From: CBDFKQ01 sp965248855 | Lineage (GTDB): Bacteria; Bacteroidota; Bacteroidia; Cytophagales; 172606-1 | Reading direction: 5' to 3' | NCBI GenBank assembly: GCA_965248855.1 | Contig: CBDFKQ010000022.1 | Location: 62,001 to 126,000 of the forward strand | Length of the DNA stretch: 64,000 bases | In this document: positions 27,301 to 37,092 of the stretch, piece by piece | Numbering within the stretch: the stretch's first letter is position 1 | Layout: each line of letters starts with the position of its first letter | The notes under the pieces: generated by a model | Seen by the model: only the letters and a program-made list of their open reading frames with translations | Told to the model about the DNA's origin: nothing | The model's database searches: none | Position numbers and translations under genes: made by a program

Positions 27301-28223
27301 AAAAATTAATCAGTGCGTTTGCGTTTTTTGCCTTCAGTATAAATATAATTTTAGCTCAGGCATCTCAAGAGTACGTGTTTAGGGTAATGGTGAGCAGTGG
27401 TAAAAATGAAATTAAAAAATCAGAAAGCTGGCAACCACTTCGAACCGGTAATAAACTAAGCCTGGTAGATCAGATTCAGATTGAAACAGGAAGTTTTTTG
27501 GGTTTAGCTCATAAATCAGGCAAAACAGTTGAGTTAAAAACCCCCGGCATTTACAAAATAAGCGACATAGCTTCAAAAATAAATGCTGTAACAGCAAGTG
27601 CTGCACAAAAATATGCCGATTTTGTAGTAGCTCAAATGACAAAAGATGGTGGTAAAACAATTAATCAGAGAAAAGGAACTACAGGATCAACAGAAAGAGG
27701 AAGCCCCGGTGCAATTAAAGCGCTTTTGCCTTTTAGTATTACTTGTAATGTATTTGAAGAAAAAACAAATGTAGTTTGGTACACTCTTAATGGCACTAAA
27801 GAATATTCAGTTAACCTAATGAACTTGTTTGATGAATCTGTTTTTAAGAAAGTAACTAAGGATACTACACTTGTTATTGATTTCGCTAACGAGACTTTGA
27901 AAAAAGAAAATGATTATAAAATTTTAATTAAATCAAACGATGTTACAGGTAAATCATCAGGAGATGGATACAGTTTCCATAAATTAAATGCGAATGAAAA
28001 AGAAGCAATCGAAAAAGAAATAACAATAATTAAACAAACAGATACTGAGGAATCATCATTGCAAAAAATTGTTTTGGCATCTTTTTATGAAGATAAAAAA
28101 CTTTATCTTGAAGCGTTAAAAAAATACAAAGAGGCTATTGCTTTGGAACCTGAAGTATCAGAATACAAATTAATGTATCAGGAGTTTTTAGAAAGATATG
28201 GAATGACAAAAGTAAAAAAATAA
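27297..28223 (+). CDS. Secreted FecR-like/TPR-tail partner of the CHASE2 protein
   Basis: 308 residues with a signal peptide (about 1-20, ending LAQA). Residues 25-95 (VMVSSGKNEIKKSESWQPLRTGNKL .. IQIETGSFLGLAHKSGKTVELKTPG) resemble the beta-rich FecR-type periplasmic domain. The last 60 residues hold a TPR-like repeat (ASFYEDKKLYLEALKKYKEAIAL). The gene overlaps the CHASE2 gene by 4 bases, which suggests that the two proteins act together at the membrane. The FecR-like call is by eye and moderate. A strong terminator ends the pair. Confidence 0.7.
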   Translation: MKKLISAFAFFAFSINIILAQASQEYVFRVMVSSGKNEIKKSESWQPLRTGNKLSLVDQIQIETGSFLGLAHKSGKTVELKTPGIYKISDIASKINAVTASAAQKYADFVVAQMTKDGGKTINQRKGTTGSTERGSPGAIKALLPFSITCNVFEEKTNVVWYTLNGTKEYSVNLMNLFDESVFKKVTKDTTLVIDFANETLKKENDYKILIKSNDVTGKSSGDGYSFHKLNANEKEAIEKEITIIKQTDTEESSLQKIVLASFYEDKKLYLEALKKYKEAIALEPEVSEYKLMYQEFLERYGMTKVKK

Positions 28224-28242
28224 AGCATTTTGAATTTTAAAC

Positions 28243-28278
28243 AAAAAGGTTGTCGGTTTATTTCGACAACCTTTTTTT
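28243..28278 (+). terminator. Rho-independent terminator of the CHASE2 operon
   Basis: The hairpin AAAAAGGTTGTCG-(8 nt)-CGACAACCTTTTT runs into a T tract. It begins about 20 bases after the stop. Confidence 0.9.
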
Positions 28279-28322
28279 ATTTAAAAAAACTATCTTTGTA
28301 AAATAATACAAGGAATTGAAAT

Positions 28323-28811
28323 ATGGCAGAAAATTTAATAATTCCTGAAAGCGGCAACAAGGAAGAAATTTATTTAAGTTTATTACCACAAATAAACGCT
28401 TTAATCTCTCACGAAAAAGATAAAATTGCCAATTATGCAAATATATCGGCTGCATTAAAACAAGCTTTTAATTTTTTGTGGGTTGGATTTTATTTTGTAA
28501 AAGAAAATCAGTTAGTACTTGGGCCATTTCAAGGTCCAATTGCCTGCACAAGAATTGATTTTAATAAAGGCGTTTGTGGATATTGTTATTCTAAAAGAGA
28601 GACAATAATTGTTGCTGATGTTGAACAATTTTCCGGTCACATTGCCTGCAGCTCCGATTCAAAGTCGGAAATTGTTTTGCCTGCATTTGATAAAAACGGA
28701 AATGTTGAACTCATTCTTGATGTTGATAGCAACCATATAAATGCTTTTAATGAAGTTGATAAAAAATATCTGGAGTTGTTAATGAAAGATATTGAAAAAA
28801 ATATTCTTTAA
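28323..28811 (+). CDS. msrC: Free methionine-R-sulfoxide reductase (GAF domain)
   Basis: 162 residues, one GAF domain. It reduces free Met-R-sulfoxide in the cytoplasm using thioredoxin. The three catalytic cysteines of the family are present with the E. coli spacing (10 and 24 residues): Cys75 (GPIACTR), Cys85 (KGVCGYC) and Cys109 (HIACSSDSKSEIVLP). An extra Cys88 lies nearby. WVGFYF and LGPFQGP are also conserved. The gene is monocistronic between a terminator and obg. Confidence 0.9.
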   Translation: MAENLIIPESGNKEEIYLSLLPQINALISHEKDKIANYANISAALKQAFNFLWVGFYFVKENQLVLGPFQGPIACTRIDFNKGVCGYCYSKRETIIVADVEQFSGHIACSSDSKSEIVLPAFDKNGNVELILDVDSNHINAFNEVDKKYLELLMKDIEKNIL

Positions 28812-28915
28812 AATAAAAACTCTCATAAAACTTTTTTGTTGAAAAAAACTAAAATATAAGGATTTTACAATTCTCTGCATTTTTCTATTCTCTTTTCATT
28901 TTAAAATAAATATCA

Positions 28916-29914
28916 TTGGCAAATTCAAACTTTATAGATTACGTTAAAATATACATGCGGTCGGGCAAAGGTGGTGCCGGTGTAATACATTTTCGCAGGG
29001 AGAAGGGTGCAGAAAAAGGCGGACCCGATGGTGGTGATGGTGGAAGAGGTGGACATATAATTTTAAAAGGGAGTAATAACTTATGGACACTTTTGCATTT
29101 AAAATACAGAAAGCACGTTCATGCAGAAGATGGAAAATCAGGCGAAGGTGGACGAAGATCAGGAAAACAAGGTCCTGATGAAATCTTAGAAGTTCCGGTC
29201 GGCACTATAGCTAAAGATTCGGAAACAGGTGAAGTATTAGGTGAAATTACAGAGCACGGCCAAGAATTAATTTTATTACCGGGTGGCAGAGGCGGCTTGG
29301 GAAATGATAATTTTAAAACACCAACTGTACAAGCACCAAGGCATTCACAACCCGGAGAATTCGGATTAGAAGGATGGATAGTTTTAGAATTGAAACTATT
29401 GGCTGATGTCGGTTTAGTGGGTTTCCCTAATGCCGGTAAATCAACATTGCTATCTGCTGTATCGGCAGCAAAACCGGAAATTGCAGACTATCCATTTACT
29501 ACTTTAGTTCCTAATTTAGGCGTTGTGGCTTACAGGGATTTTAAATCTTTTGTAATGGCTGATATCCCGGGTATAATTGAAGGTGCCTCAGAAGGAAAAG
29601 GTTTAGGTTTGAGGTTTTTAAGGCATATTGAGCGAAACTCAGTTTTATTATTTATGGTACCTTCTACTGCTGATGATATAAAAATTGAATTTCAGATTTT
29701 ATTAAATGAATTAAAAAAATACAATCCTGAGTTATTAGATAAACAACGAATTTTAGCAATCACCAAAGGTGATTTAATTGAAAAAAGTGAACACAAAAAA
29801 ATATTAAAAAATGCTCCTGAAGGAATTCCTACGGTTTTAATTTCATCAGTCAGTCAGTTAGGAATTGATAAAATGAAAGATTTAATTTGGAATGCATTAA
29901 CTGAAATAAATTAA
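28916..29914 (+). CDS. obgE: GTPase Obg (TTG start)
   Basis: 332 residues from a TTG start at 28916, which matches the usual N-terminus ([17 protein letters not shown]). The Gly-rich Obg domain covers 1-158. The G domain follows with [15 protein letters not shown] (Walker A), [12 protein letters not shown] (switch I), [10 protein letters not shown] (switch II) and ITKGD (base specificity). Obg acts in 50S assembly and stress control. The chain stops after the G domain, so the variable C-terminal extension of some Obg proteins is absent, as is usual in this phylum. Confidence 0.96.
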   Translation: MANSNFIDYVKIYMRSGKGGAGVIHFRREKGAEKGGPDGGDGGRGGHIILKGSNNLWTLLHLKYRKHVHAEDGKSGEGGRRSGKQGPDEILEVPVGTIAKDSETGEVLGEITEHGQELILLPGGRGGLGNDNFKTPTVQAPRHSQPGEFGLEGWIVLELKLLADVGLVGFPNAGKSTLLSAVSAAKPEIADYPFTTLVPNLGVVAYRDFKSFVMADIPGIIEGASEGKGLGLRFLRHIERNSVLLFMVPSTADDIKIEFQILLNELKKYNPELLDKQRILAITKGDLIEKSEHKKILKNAPEGIPTVLISSVSQLGIDKMKDLIWNALTEIN

Positions 29915-29929
29915 TTATAAATATAAAAT

Positions 29930-29964
29930 AAAACGGCACCCTTTTGGAGTGCCGTTTTATTTTT
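29930..29964. terminator. Bidirectional terminator between obgE and the TPR gene
   Basis: The hairpin AAAACGGCAC-(9 nt)-GTGCCGTTTT has T-rich flanks on both strands and sits between convergent stops. Confidence 0.88.
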
Positions 29965-29975
29965 GTGTATATCAA

Positions 29976-31703
29976 TTATGGTTTTGTTTTCTTTGGAGCA
30001 ACTGTTTGTTTTGGTGCCGGTTTAGGTGGTGTAGGTTTTGGTGGCGCAGTAGCTTTTTGAATGTTATTTTTTAAATCTGCATTATCAGGAGATAATTCTA
30101 AACCTTTTTTCCAATATTCAACTGCTTGTTTAACATCATTTTTTCCAATATAATGATAACTTCCTATATACTTATAAGCCTCTACCAATTGCTCTTTGAA
30201 CTTTTCTTTATCTTCACCAACTAGTTCAATATATTTTTCATAAAAAGGAACTCCGGTAAACTTTGGTGCATTAGGATTTAATTGAAAATCTAATTTAGAA
30301 TTAGCTCTTGCTCTGTATAAATATCCCAATAAAATAGCTTGAGGATTAGAAGCACCTTTTTCAATTAATTTTTTAAATATTGTATCTGCTTTTACAAAAA
30401 TATTCGCTTTATAATAATCCTGACCTAAAATCAAATAATCATTAATCGCTATTTTATCTTTTTTCCTTGCTAATGCTTTTTCTTTATACTCAGCTGCTTT
30501 TAACCACTTCTTTTTGATAATATAAATTGACCTAATTTCTTCATACAGTTGTGCACCTTCTGAAGTAGTATCAGCATCAGCAACTTTAAGTAAATTATTT
30601 ATCGCTAATGAATCATTGCCTGTTGCAGCAAGTAATTTACCATAATATACATAATCAGAATTACGAATCATTTTAGGATCTGCTTTGGAAAAAAAAGTAT
30701 CCATTGCTTTAACTCCCGGTTCATAATCTTTTACTTCATAATCTGTATAACCTAATAAACGATAAAGAACAGGATCAGGAATTGAAGATTGAACTTCTTT
30801 AAAAATTGTATTTGACTCGGTAAATGATTTTAAGGCTTCATCATTTTTTTTATCTTTTTGAAGATTTTGTGCATTTAGAAATAAAAACTTACCAAAACGG
30901 AATTTAGCTTCTACCTTATTGTCAGTTATTTCCAAATATTTTTTAAAATCTGTTACTGCCTTGTCATATTGATTGGCCATAAAGTATAATTCTGCACGTT
31001 GTCGAAACCCCGGACCGTAATTAGGATCTAACTCAACGCCTTTATTATACAAATTTAATGCCTCTTGGTAAGCCTTTGCCCTTATCATAACATTACCACT
31101 TCTAAAATATGAACGTGGCGACTTACTGTCTACTTCTCTAACTTTCATATAATTTGATTCGGCATTGCTGCCATCATTTTTAATTAAATAGGCATCTCCT
31201 AAAGCTAAGTATACATCCGGATTTTTTGAATCAATTTTTAAAGCTGAATTTAAATAAGTTACTGCTTGAGCCTGATCTCTTTTTGGTTCTTCAGCAGGAT
31301 AATATGTATATGCTTCACCAATTCTGAATAATATATTGGCATCTTTTGATTTGGTAGCTGTAGTTGCCTGATCAAAATATTTTTTTGCCTCAGTTTTATT
31401 ATCTTTTTGTAATGCTAAGGTTCCTAAGCCGACATAATTAAAAGCATATTTAGGATCAATGGCAATACCTTTATCAAAAGCTGATTTTGCTTGATCGGGT
31501 CTATCCATTTTAATATTATAATAGCCTAAATAATAATAATTTTCGGCTGAACCTGATTTTGCTAAATTTTCAAAAATTGTTCCTGCCTTAGTAAACTGTT
31601 CAGCTTCAAGAGCCTTTATACCGTCCTTAATGTTTTGTGCCATCACATTTATCGAAAACATCGATAAAGAAAGCAAAAACATAACTTTATTTTTTTTGGT
31701 CAT
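29976..31703 (-). CDS. Secreted tetratricopeptide-repeat protein
   Basis: 575 residues. A signal peptide (1-22, ending NVMAQ) is followed by about ten TPR-like helical pairs: PDQAKSAFDKGIAIDPKYAFNYVGLGTL, PDVYLALGDAYLIKNDGSNAESNYMKV, YQEALNLYNKGVEL and more. The C-terminus (about 548-575) is a Pro/Lys tail (PPKPTPPKPAPKQ) that may be disordered or contact the envelope. TPR arrays mediate protein-protein contact in the periplasm. Partners cannot be deduced; genes on both sides belong to other units. Confidence 0.85.
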   Translation of the reverse strand: MTKKNKVMFLLSLSMFSINVMAQNIKDGIKALEAEQFTKAGTIFENLAKSGSAENYYYLGYYNIKMDRPDQAKSAFDKGIAIDPKYAFNYVGLGTLALQKDNKTEAKKYFDQATTATKSKDANILFRIGEAYTYYPAEEPKRDQAQAVTYLNSALKIDSKNPDVYLALGDAYLIKNDGSNAESNYMKVREVDSKSPRSYFRSGNVMIRAKAYQEALNLYNKGVELDPNYGPGFRQRAELYFMANQYDKAVTDFKKYLEITDNKVEAKFRFGKFLFLNAQNLQKDKKNDEALKSFTESNTIFKEVQSSIPDPVLYRLLGYTDYEVKDYEPGVKAMDTFFSKADPKMIRNSDYVYYGKLLAATGNDSLAINNLLKVADADTTSEGAQLYEEIRSIYIIKKKWLKAAEYKEKALARKKDKIAINDYLILGQDYYKANIFVKADTIFKKLIEKGASNPQAILLGYLYRARANSKLDFQLNPNAPKFTGVPFYEKYIELVGEDKEKFKEQLVEAYKYIGSYHYIGKNDVKQAVEYWKKGLELSPDNADLKNNIQKATAPPKPTPPKPAPKQTVAPKKTKP

Positions 31704-31934
31704 TGCAATTAATTTTAGTTTGTAAAAGGATAAAAATCAGAATATAATATTGATAATTTTTGTAACATTTATTGCTCTTAAATCGAATTTGATAGAAAAA
31801 CCATGCCAAATATATTAAAAAATTATTATTATGATGAACATCTTCTTATTTGTTAATATTATAAAAAAATATTCAAAACATAATAATATCTAACATAAAC
31901 TAGGTATGTATTTTTTAATATTGAAAGAGCTATT

Positions 31935-32630
31935 TTAAAAAGGGCATTTTATACTATAAAAAGTATAACTTAAAGTGAGTTGTGAAAAAAAGTACATGTC
32001 CTTGTCAAAAGGATTTCCATTTTGAAATTTATTATTTGTAATATCGCCTCCCAAATTATCTATATAATCGGTAAATGTTTTTCTGGCAGCAAATTCTAAA
32101 CCAATGTTCCATTGATCGGTAAGTATTCTCCTGTAGCCTAATCCAAATGGGATACACAATTGAATATTTGAAGATTTATCAATAGAATTTGCATCAATAG
32201 AATTCATTTTAAAAGCGCCTATACCCATCAATAAATATGGTGTACCCAATTTTCGTAATTGAGGATCGCGGAAATTTATGAAATTATATTCAAACTGAGC
32301 AGTAAATTCGGTTATTCGTGTAGTAAACTGCATATTCCTTATATTGGAATAGTTATCATCGGCCTTGCTGTCGTCAGCAAATAACGCACCCTTCATTAAG
32401 CTGAATTTAAAACTTACAGCAGTGCTTACATTATTTCTAAAAAATATACTTCCGGCAGGGCGGGAAAATTCAGGATAAAACCCGGGTGCGATGTCACCTT
32501 TATAATTGGATGAACCAAAGCCAAAGCCTATCTCATATTTTTGAGCAAATGAATTTGAAAATAAAAAAATAGCAAATAAAAATATAAAAAAATAAAATTT
32601 GCTATTGGATGAGTATAATATCTTTTTCAA
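31935..32630 (-). CDS. Outer-membrane beta-barrel protein (DUF6089-like), copy 1
   Basis: 231 residues with a signal peptide (about 1-29, ending NSFAQ). The mature part is a small beta barrel: alternating hydrophobic strands and the family opening YEIGFGFGSSNYKGDIAP. A conserved YLLMGIGAFKMN strand and a C-terminus ending in aromatic and polar residues are also seen. It shares this plan with the next gene upstream, so the two are paralogues. Role unknown; it is expected in the outer membrane. Confidence 0.8.
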   Translation of the reverse strand: MKKILYSSNSKFYFFIFLFAIFLFSNSFAQKYEIGFGFGSSNYKGDIAPGFYPEFSRPAGSIFFRNNVSTAVSFKFSLMKGALFADDSKADDNYSNIRNMQFTTRITEFTAQFEYNFINFRDPQLRKLGTPYLLMGIGAFKMNSIDANSIDKSSNIQLCIPFGLGYRRILTDQWNIGLEFAARKTFTDYIDNLGGDITNNKFQNGNPFDKDMYFFSQLTLSYTFYSIKCPF

Positions 32631-32692
32631 GGTTTTATTTTATAATCAATAGATATAGATAACAACGTTTATAAAATTAATTTGTTATCTGA

Positions 32693-33766
32693 TCAAAACT
32701 TTGGACAACGAACTCCTTTAAATATAATATAACTAACATGAAACCCGGTTAATAAATATTGATCTTTATCCTTTGGATTGCCTCTTTGTTGGCCTTTATT
32801 TTCATATTGACCGGTATGGGTATCTATTCCATGTCCATATACTGTATATGTTTGACCATCGACTCCATTATAATAAACTTGTTTATAATTATCGGATCCA
32901 TAAAGATATGATGCCAAAGCATCGATATTTCTATCTTTTCCTCCGGCTGATTCAGTTGCCAGGCTGCGAGCAGAAAAAGCTCTGGATAAAGGGCTCATTT
33001 GGTCAAGTACTTTTTTATCCGGATAATTTCCACTTACATCATCGAGATAATCTGTAAAAGTTTGCCTTAAACCAATTTCAAAAGAAATATCAATATGGTT
33101 AGAAAGTTTATACCTGACGCCTAAACCATAAGGTATTGTCACTTGCAATAAAGAATATCTTTTCTTTCCATCTATTCCCTGGCCTTCGGTACCTAATGGT
33201 TGCAATGCAACCCAACCTGTGGTTAACCCATTTGCTTCATTAGAAGTTAATTTTCCTTTAGGGTTGTGATAAAATCCTCCAATACCTATAAATACATATG
33301 GTACCCATTTAGGTCTTTTATAAAAAATATTGGTGTTGGAAATAAAATCATAACTTATTGTACCTGCCAATTCATAAATATCATTTCTAAAACTTAAGTT
33401 TCGAACATAACGAAACCTTGCATTTGCATCATTAGGAGATGCCGATACAAAATCATCACCTTTTATTCGAGCATAGGCGAAAGAACCTCTTACACTAATT
33501 CTTGAAGAAATTTTTCTGGATACTATAGCGCCGAATGATGGACGTGTGAGTTGAAGGTCGGCACTGGAAAAAGATGAACGAGGTACAATATCACCGAAGT
33601 AATTACTCGCACTCATCATCATACCTATGCTGGTATATCTTTTTGCTTTTCCAAAAGAATCTCTTTTGTACCTTTGAGCCTGTACCGTAGTAATACTCAT
33701 TAAAAAAGAAAAAGAAAGTATGGCTACTATAAAAAACCTCTGTATGGTACAGATCATCATAAACAT
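32693..33766 (-). CDS. Outer-membrane beta-barrel protein (DUF6089-like), copy 2
   Basis: 357 residues with a signal peptide (about 1-30, ending TVQAQ). The barrel begins YTSIGMMMSASNYFGDIVP and includes PYVFIGIGGFYHNPKG, closely parallel to copy 1 but with longer loops (for example about 260-330). It lies 62 bases upstream of copy 1 on the same strand, and nadK lies 137 bases further upstream. In many Bacteroidota a DUF6089 gene sits between nadK and uppS/bamA; here uppS and bamA are missing. Met3 or Met4 could also be the start. Confidence 0.8.
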   Translation of the reverse strand: MFMMICTIQRFFIVAILSFSFLMSITTVQAQRYKRDSFGKAKRYTSIGMMMSASNYFGDIVPRSSFSSADLQLTRPSFGAIVSRKISSRISVRGSFAYARIKGDDFVSASPNDANARFRYVRNLSFRNDIYELAGTISYDFISNTNIFYKRPKWVPYVFIGIGGFYHNPKGKLTSNEANGLTTGWVALQPLGTEGQGIDGKKRYSLLQVTIPYGLGVRYKLSNHIDISFEIGLRQTFTDYLDDVSGNYPDKKVLDQMSPLSRAFSARSLATESAGGKDRNIDALASYLYGSDNYKQVYYNGVDGQTYTVYGHGIDTHTGQYENKGQQRGNPKDKDQYLLTGFHVSYIIFKGVRCPKF

Positions 33767-33903
33767 TTAATTAGTTGCACAGTTTACTAAAATATAAATA
33801 ATGCTAAAAATACAAAGATAAAGATTGCTTTAAAAAAACAAAACTTATAATTAACTTCAAAGATACAATAACTTCTAAAACACTAAAACAATTTAAAAAT
33901 AGT

Positions 33904-34779
33904 TTAATTTCTTATATCAGTTCCCCAATTAAGTTTGCTTCTCAACGTATTTAAAAAGTTATCTCCATCAAATTTTACCAGCCTTGCCTTAAATGATTCT
34001 TTTCTTACAGCTAATTGAATGGAAGCTTCTACTACCCTAGATCGGGAATCTAAAGAAACTAAGTAATTTTTACTTCTACCTTGAATTTCAAATGATATAA
34101 CACTGTTATCAGAAATTATCAATGGCCTTACATTTAAATTATGCGGACTGATTGGGGCTATTATAAAATTACTTGACTGAGGCAACACTACAGGGCCTCC
34201 ACAACTTAACGCGTAACCGGTTGAGCCTGTAGGAGTAGAAACAATTAAACCATCAGCCCAATATGAATTTAAATATTCGCCATCAATATATGTATGCACA
34301 ACAATCATTGAAGACGTATCCCTCTTTGTAAGAGTAAATTCATTCAAACCAAAATTTAAACCATCAAATACATCACTGTCTGATTCAACATGGATTAAAA
34401 TTCTATCATCATAATTGAATGATTGATTGAATAACTTTTGAATGTTTAACTGAATTTCATGAGGTGAGGTTGTGGCTAAAAAGCCTAATCTACCTGTATT
34501 TATGCCAACAATAGGAATTTCTCTTGCACCTACCTGGGTTATAGTTTCCAGCAAAGTTCCATCACCACCAATGCTAAAAATAAAATCCGCTTCGAAAATA
34601 TCTCTTCGATGATGATAAACTTTAATTTCAGGAATATTAATTTCATTTCTACTTAAAAATGAATAAAAACTATCAAAAATTTGTAATTCAATTCCTTTTG
34701 CATTAAGTTCATTCAACATTAATTGAATATAGGGCCTAACCTCTTCTTTAAAATTTCTGCCATGAATAGCAATTTTCAT
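33904..34779 (-). CDS. nadK: NAD kinase
   Basis: 291 residues. It phosphorylates NAD to NADP in the cytoplasm. The catalytic GGDGTLLET motif (about 74-82), NTGRLGFLA, the NEFTLTKRD motif (about 146-154) and the glycine-rich STPTGSTGYALSCGGP are all present. It follows the CBS protein gene by 28 bases and precedes the DUF6089-like genes, an order that is common in the phylum. Confidence 0.95.
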   Translation of the reverse strand: MKIAIHGRNFKEEVRPYIQLMLNELNAKGIELQIFDSFYSFLSRNEINIPEIKVYHHRRDIFEADFIFSIGGDGTLLETITQVGAREIPIVGINTGRLGFLATTSPHEIQLNIQKLFNQSFNYDDRILIHVESDSDVFDGLNFGLNEFTLTKRDTSSMIVVHTYIDGEYLNSYWADGLIVSTPTGSTGYALSCGGPVVLPQSSNFIIAPISPHNLNVRPLIISDNSVISFEIQGRSKNYLVSLDSRSRVVEASIQLAVRKESFKARLVKFDGDNFLNTLRSKLNWGTDIRN

Positions 34780-34807
34780 AAATAATATTTAAAAAGAGGT
34801 TTTATAA

Positions 34808-35476
34808 CTAAAAACTGAGGTAACGCATTAATAAATCAAACCTTTCTTTATCAGTATCACTGTTTTCAGATTGGTGGTATTTTGCAACAATTCTATAATC
34901 AAATCTTTCTAATGTTGCAATGACTCTTGATAAATCCGGCTTATTTAGTTTAAGTGTTAATTTTATATTTTCAGCTTCATAAGTATCTATAGAAACATAA
35001 CTGCTTAAAATTTTTACTTCTTCAGCTTCTATTAAGTTGCTTATTTTAGATAAGGAATAATCTCTCTCAGGCATAACCAACACTAAAGTACCGCCAGCAT
35101 CTTGTATGGCGGTTTTTTGTGCAAAAGTGGCCAGTGTATCATAAATGGTTATTACACCTAAATATTTTTTATCTTCATTTACAATAGCTACCGTTTGTAT
35201 ATTATTTTCTTCAGCAAGCTTTAATACATCATAGAAATGATGATGCGGAAGAGCAAAAACCTGAGAGGCTATAAGTGGAAGTTCACTTATAGATTTTTCT
35301 TGAATATTTATTGCAGCAGTAATATTATCTTTTAATATCAATCCCTGATATTCTTCATGATCAATTACCGGTAATTCTAAAACATGGAGTTCGTCCATCC
35401 AATACAATGCTTTTTCAATTTCATCTGTAGGATGTAACGTGGGAATAATTTGATTTATCAATTCTTCTGCAATCAT
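34808..35476 (-). CDS. CBS-domain pair protein
   Basis: 222 residues. Two CBS domains (about 5-60 and 75-130) are followed by an ACT-like region (about 140-215; ILSSYVSIDTYEAENIKLTLKLNKPDLSRVIATLERF). CBS pairs bind adenine nucleotides and regulate partners. It is 28 bases upstream of nadK and 34 bases downstream of a hydrolase gene on the same strand, so the three probably share a transcript. A role as an NAD(P)-status sensor is an inference from position only. Confidence 0.85.
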   Translation of the reverse strand: MIAEELINQIIPTLHPTDEIEKALYWMDELHVLELPVIDHEEYQGLILKDNITAAINIQEKSISELPLIASQVFALPHHHFYDVLKLAEENNIQTVAIVNEDKKYLGVITIYDTLATFAQKTAIQDAGGTLVLVMPERDYSLSKISNLIEAEEVKILSSYVSIDTYEAENIKLTLKLNKPDLSRVIATLERFDYRIVAKYHQSENSDTDKERFDLLMRYLSF

Positions 35477-35510
35477 GTTTTAGTTTTATTTATCAGTAAT
35501 TGCAACAAAC

Positions 35511-36320
35511 TTAATTTTCCGCCTGAGCCAATTCCGTTTCTTTTAAAAATTTCAATAATATTTTATTAAATCGTTCCGGTTGTTCCATCATTGGAGCATG
35601 GCAACATTTATCAATAAAAAATAATTGTGAGTTTGGTATTAATCTATTAAACTCATGCCCCACACTTGGTGGAGTAATAGTATCATTCAATCCCCAAATT
35701 AATAATGTTGGTACCTGTATGGATTTTATATCTTCCGCTACATTATGCCTTTGGGCTGATTTTGCAATAGCAACAATACGCATGCACTTTGGTATACTGC
35801 TTGTTATTTCAAAAACTTCATCTAAAAGTTCTTTAGTGGCTGTTTTTGGATCATAAAAAGTATATTCGACTCTTTCTTTTATGTAGTCGTAACTACCTCT
35901 TTTTGGATAAGAGCCCCCCATAGAATTTTCGAATAAACCGCTGCTTCCGGTTAAAACTAATCTTTTAATATTATTTGGATGTTTTAAGGTATATACCAAA
36001 CCCACATGCCCGCCAAGGGAATTGCCAAGTAAAGTTAAATCCGTTAAGGATTTCATATTTACAAATGCTTCGATAAAGTCAACCAATCCATCAACGCCTG
36101 CTTCTTTAATAGGCATTTCATAAATAGGCATTAAGGGAATAACAACTCTGTAATTGGTTGCGAATGTATTAATAACACTTTCCCAATTACTTAATGCCCC
36201 AAATAAACCATGTAATAGCAATAATACCTCGCCTTTGCCTTCGTCAATGTATTTAAAACCTTTTTCTTCTTTAACTTTTATAACTAGGTCCATAAAATAA
36301 TGTTGGTTATTATCCCGCAA
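35511..36320 (-). CDS. Alpha/beta hydrolase
   Basis: 269 residues, soluble. LLLLHGLFGALSNWESV supplies the oxyanion hole, LLGNSLGGHVGLV the nucleophile Ser, LIWGLNDTITPP the Asp and CCHAPMMEQPE the His, so the triad is complete. The substrate is unknown. A second ATG at residue 10 (36293; MDLVIKVKEEKG) may be the true start, because the first nine residues are not family-like. It leads the CBS-nadK group. Confidence 0.85.
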   Translation of the reverse strand: MRDNNQHYFMDLVIKVKEEKGFKYIDEGKGEVLLLLHGLFGALSNWESVINTFATNYRVVIPLMPIYEMPIKEAGVDGLVDFIEAFVNMKSLTDLTLLGNSLGGHVGLVYTLKHPNNIKRLVLTGSSGLFENSMGGSYPKRGSYDYIKERVEYTFYDPKTATKELLDEVFEITSSIPKCMRIVAIAKSAQRHNVAEDIKSIQVPTLLIWGLNDTITPPSVGHEFNRLIPNSQLFFIDKCCHAPMMEQPERFNKILLKFLKETELAQAEN

Positions 36321-36417
36321 AATAGTGGATTAGATTAATTCAATCCTAAAACAAATTTGATATAAATATTTTTTCTTTATAAATATTAAAAAATCTTATA
36401 TAAAACGATCATAAAAA

Positions 36418-36996
36418 TTAAAAATTATTTTGCTCATATACAAAATCAATCCAATTCTGAATCATTTTATTCCCATATTTTGTTAATGCTGCTTCGGGGT
36501 GAAATTGTAATCCTTTAATAAATAAACTTTTATGAGCGACTCCCATTATTTCTTCTGTTGCAGTATCTGCAATAGTTGTCAGGCAATCCGGCAAGTCAGT
36601 CAAAACTAAAGAATGGTATCTGACTACTTCGATTTTTGATGGAATATTTTTAAAAATTAAATCGAAATAACAATTTATTTCTGAAATTTTTCCATGCATG
36701 GGTTTTCGGCCTTTTATTAAATTGGCTCCGAAATAATTTCCTAAAGCCTGATGGCCCAGACATATTCCAAGTATTGGCAACTGAGAATGAAATACATCAA
36801 TAATGTGCAATAAATTTCCTGCATCTTTTGGAATACCCGGCCCGGGAGATAGAATTAAACCTTTGTATTTTTCTATATAAATTTCATTTACATCAATATT
36901 GTTTCTTAAAACATCGCATTCTGCTCCACATTGTTTTACATAATCCACTAAGTTGTAAGTGAATGAATCAAAATTATCTATAATTAAAATTTTCAA
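36418..36996 (-). CDS. pabA: Aminodeoxychorismate/anthranilate synthase component II
   Basis: 192 residues, a class I glutamine amidotransferase. The triad is Cys79 (ILGICLGHQALG), His166 and Glu168 (QFHPEA). The N-terminus ILIIDNFDSFTYNLVDYV and SPGPGIPKDAG are typical of TrpG/PabA. It supplies ammonia to a component I for anthranilate or aminodeoxychorismate. No component I or trp gene is adjacent, so PabA and TrpG cannot be separated; the lone position slightly favours PabA or a shared subunit. Confidence 0.9.
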   Translation of the reverse strand: MKILIIDNFDSFTYNLVDYVKQCGAECDVLRNNIDVNEIYIEKYKGLILSPGPGIPKDAGNLLHIIDVFHSQLPILGICLGHQALGNYFGANLIKGRKPMHGKISEINCYFDLIFKNIPSKIEVVRYHSLVLTDLPDCLTTIADTATEEIMGVAHKSLFIKGLQFHPEAALTKYGNKMIQNWIDFVYEQNNF

Positions 36997-37092
36997 CTTA
37001 TTATTTTTTGTATTATTTGTAAAACATATTAATGTTTTTAATTATTACTTTATTTATCAGATTTGTAAAACTAATAAATAAACTTTCTAATT

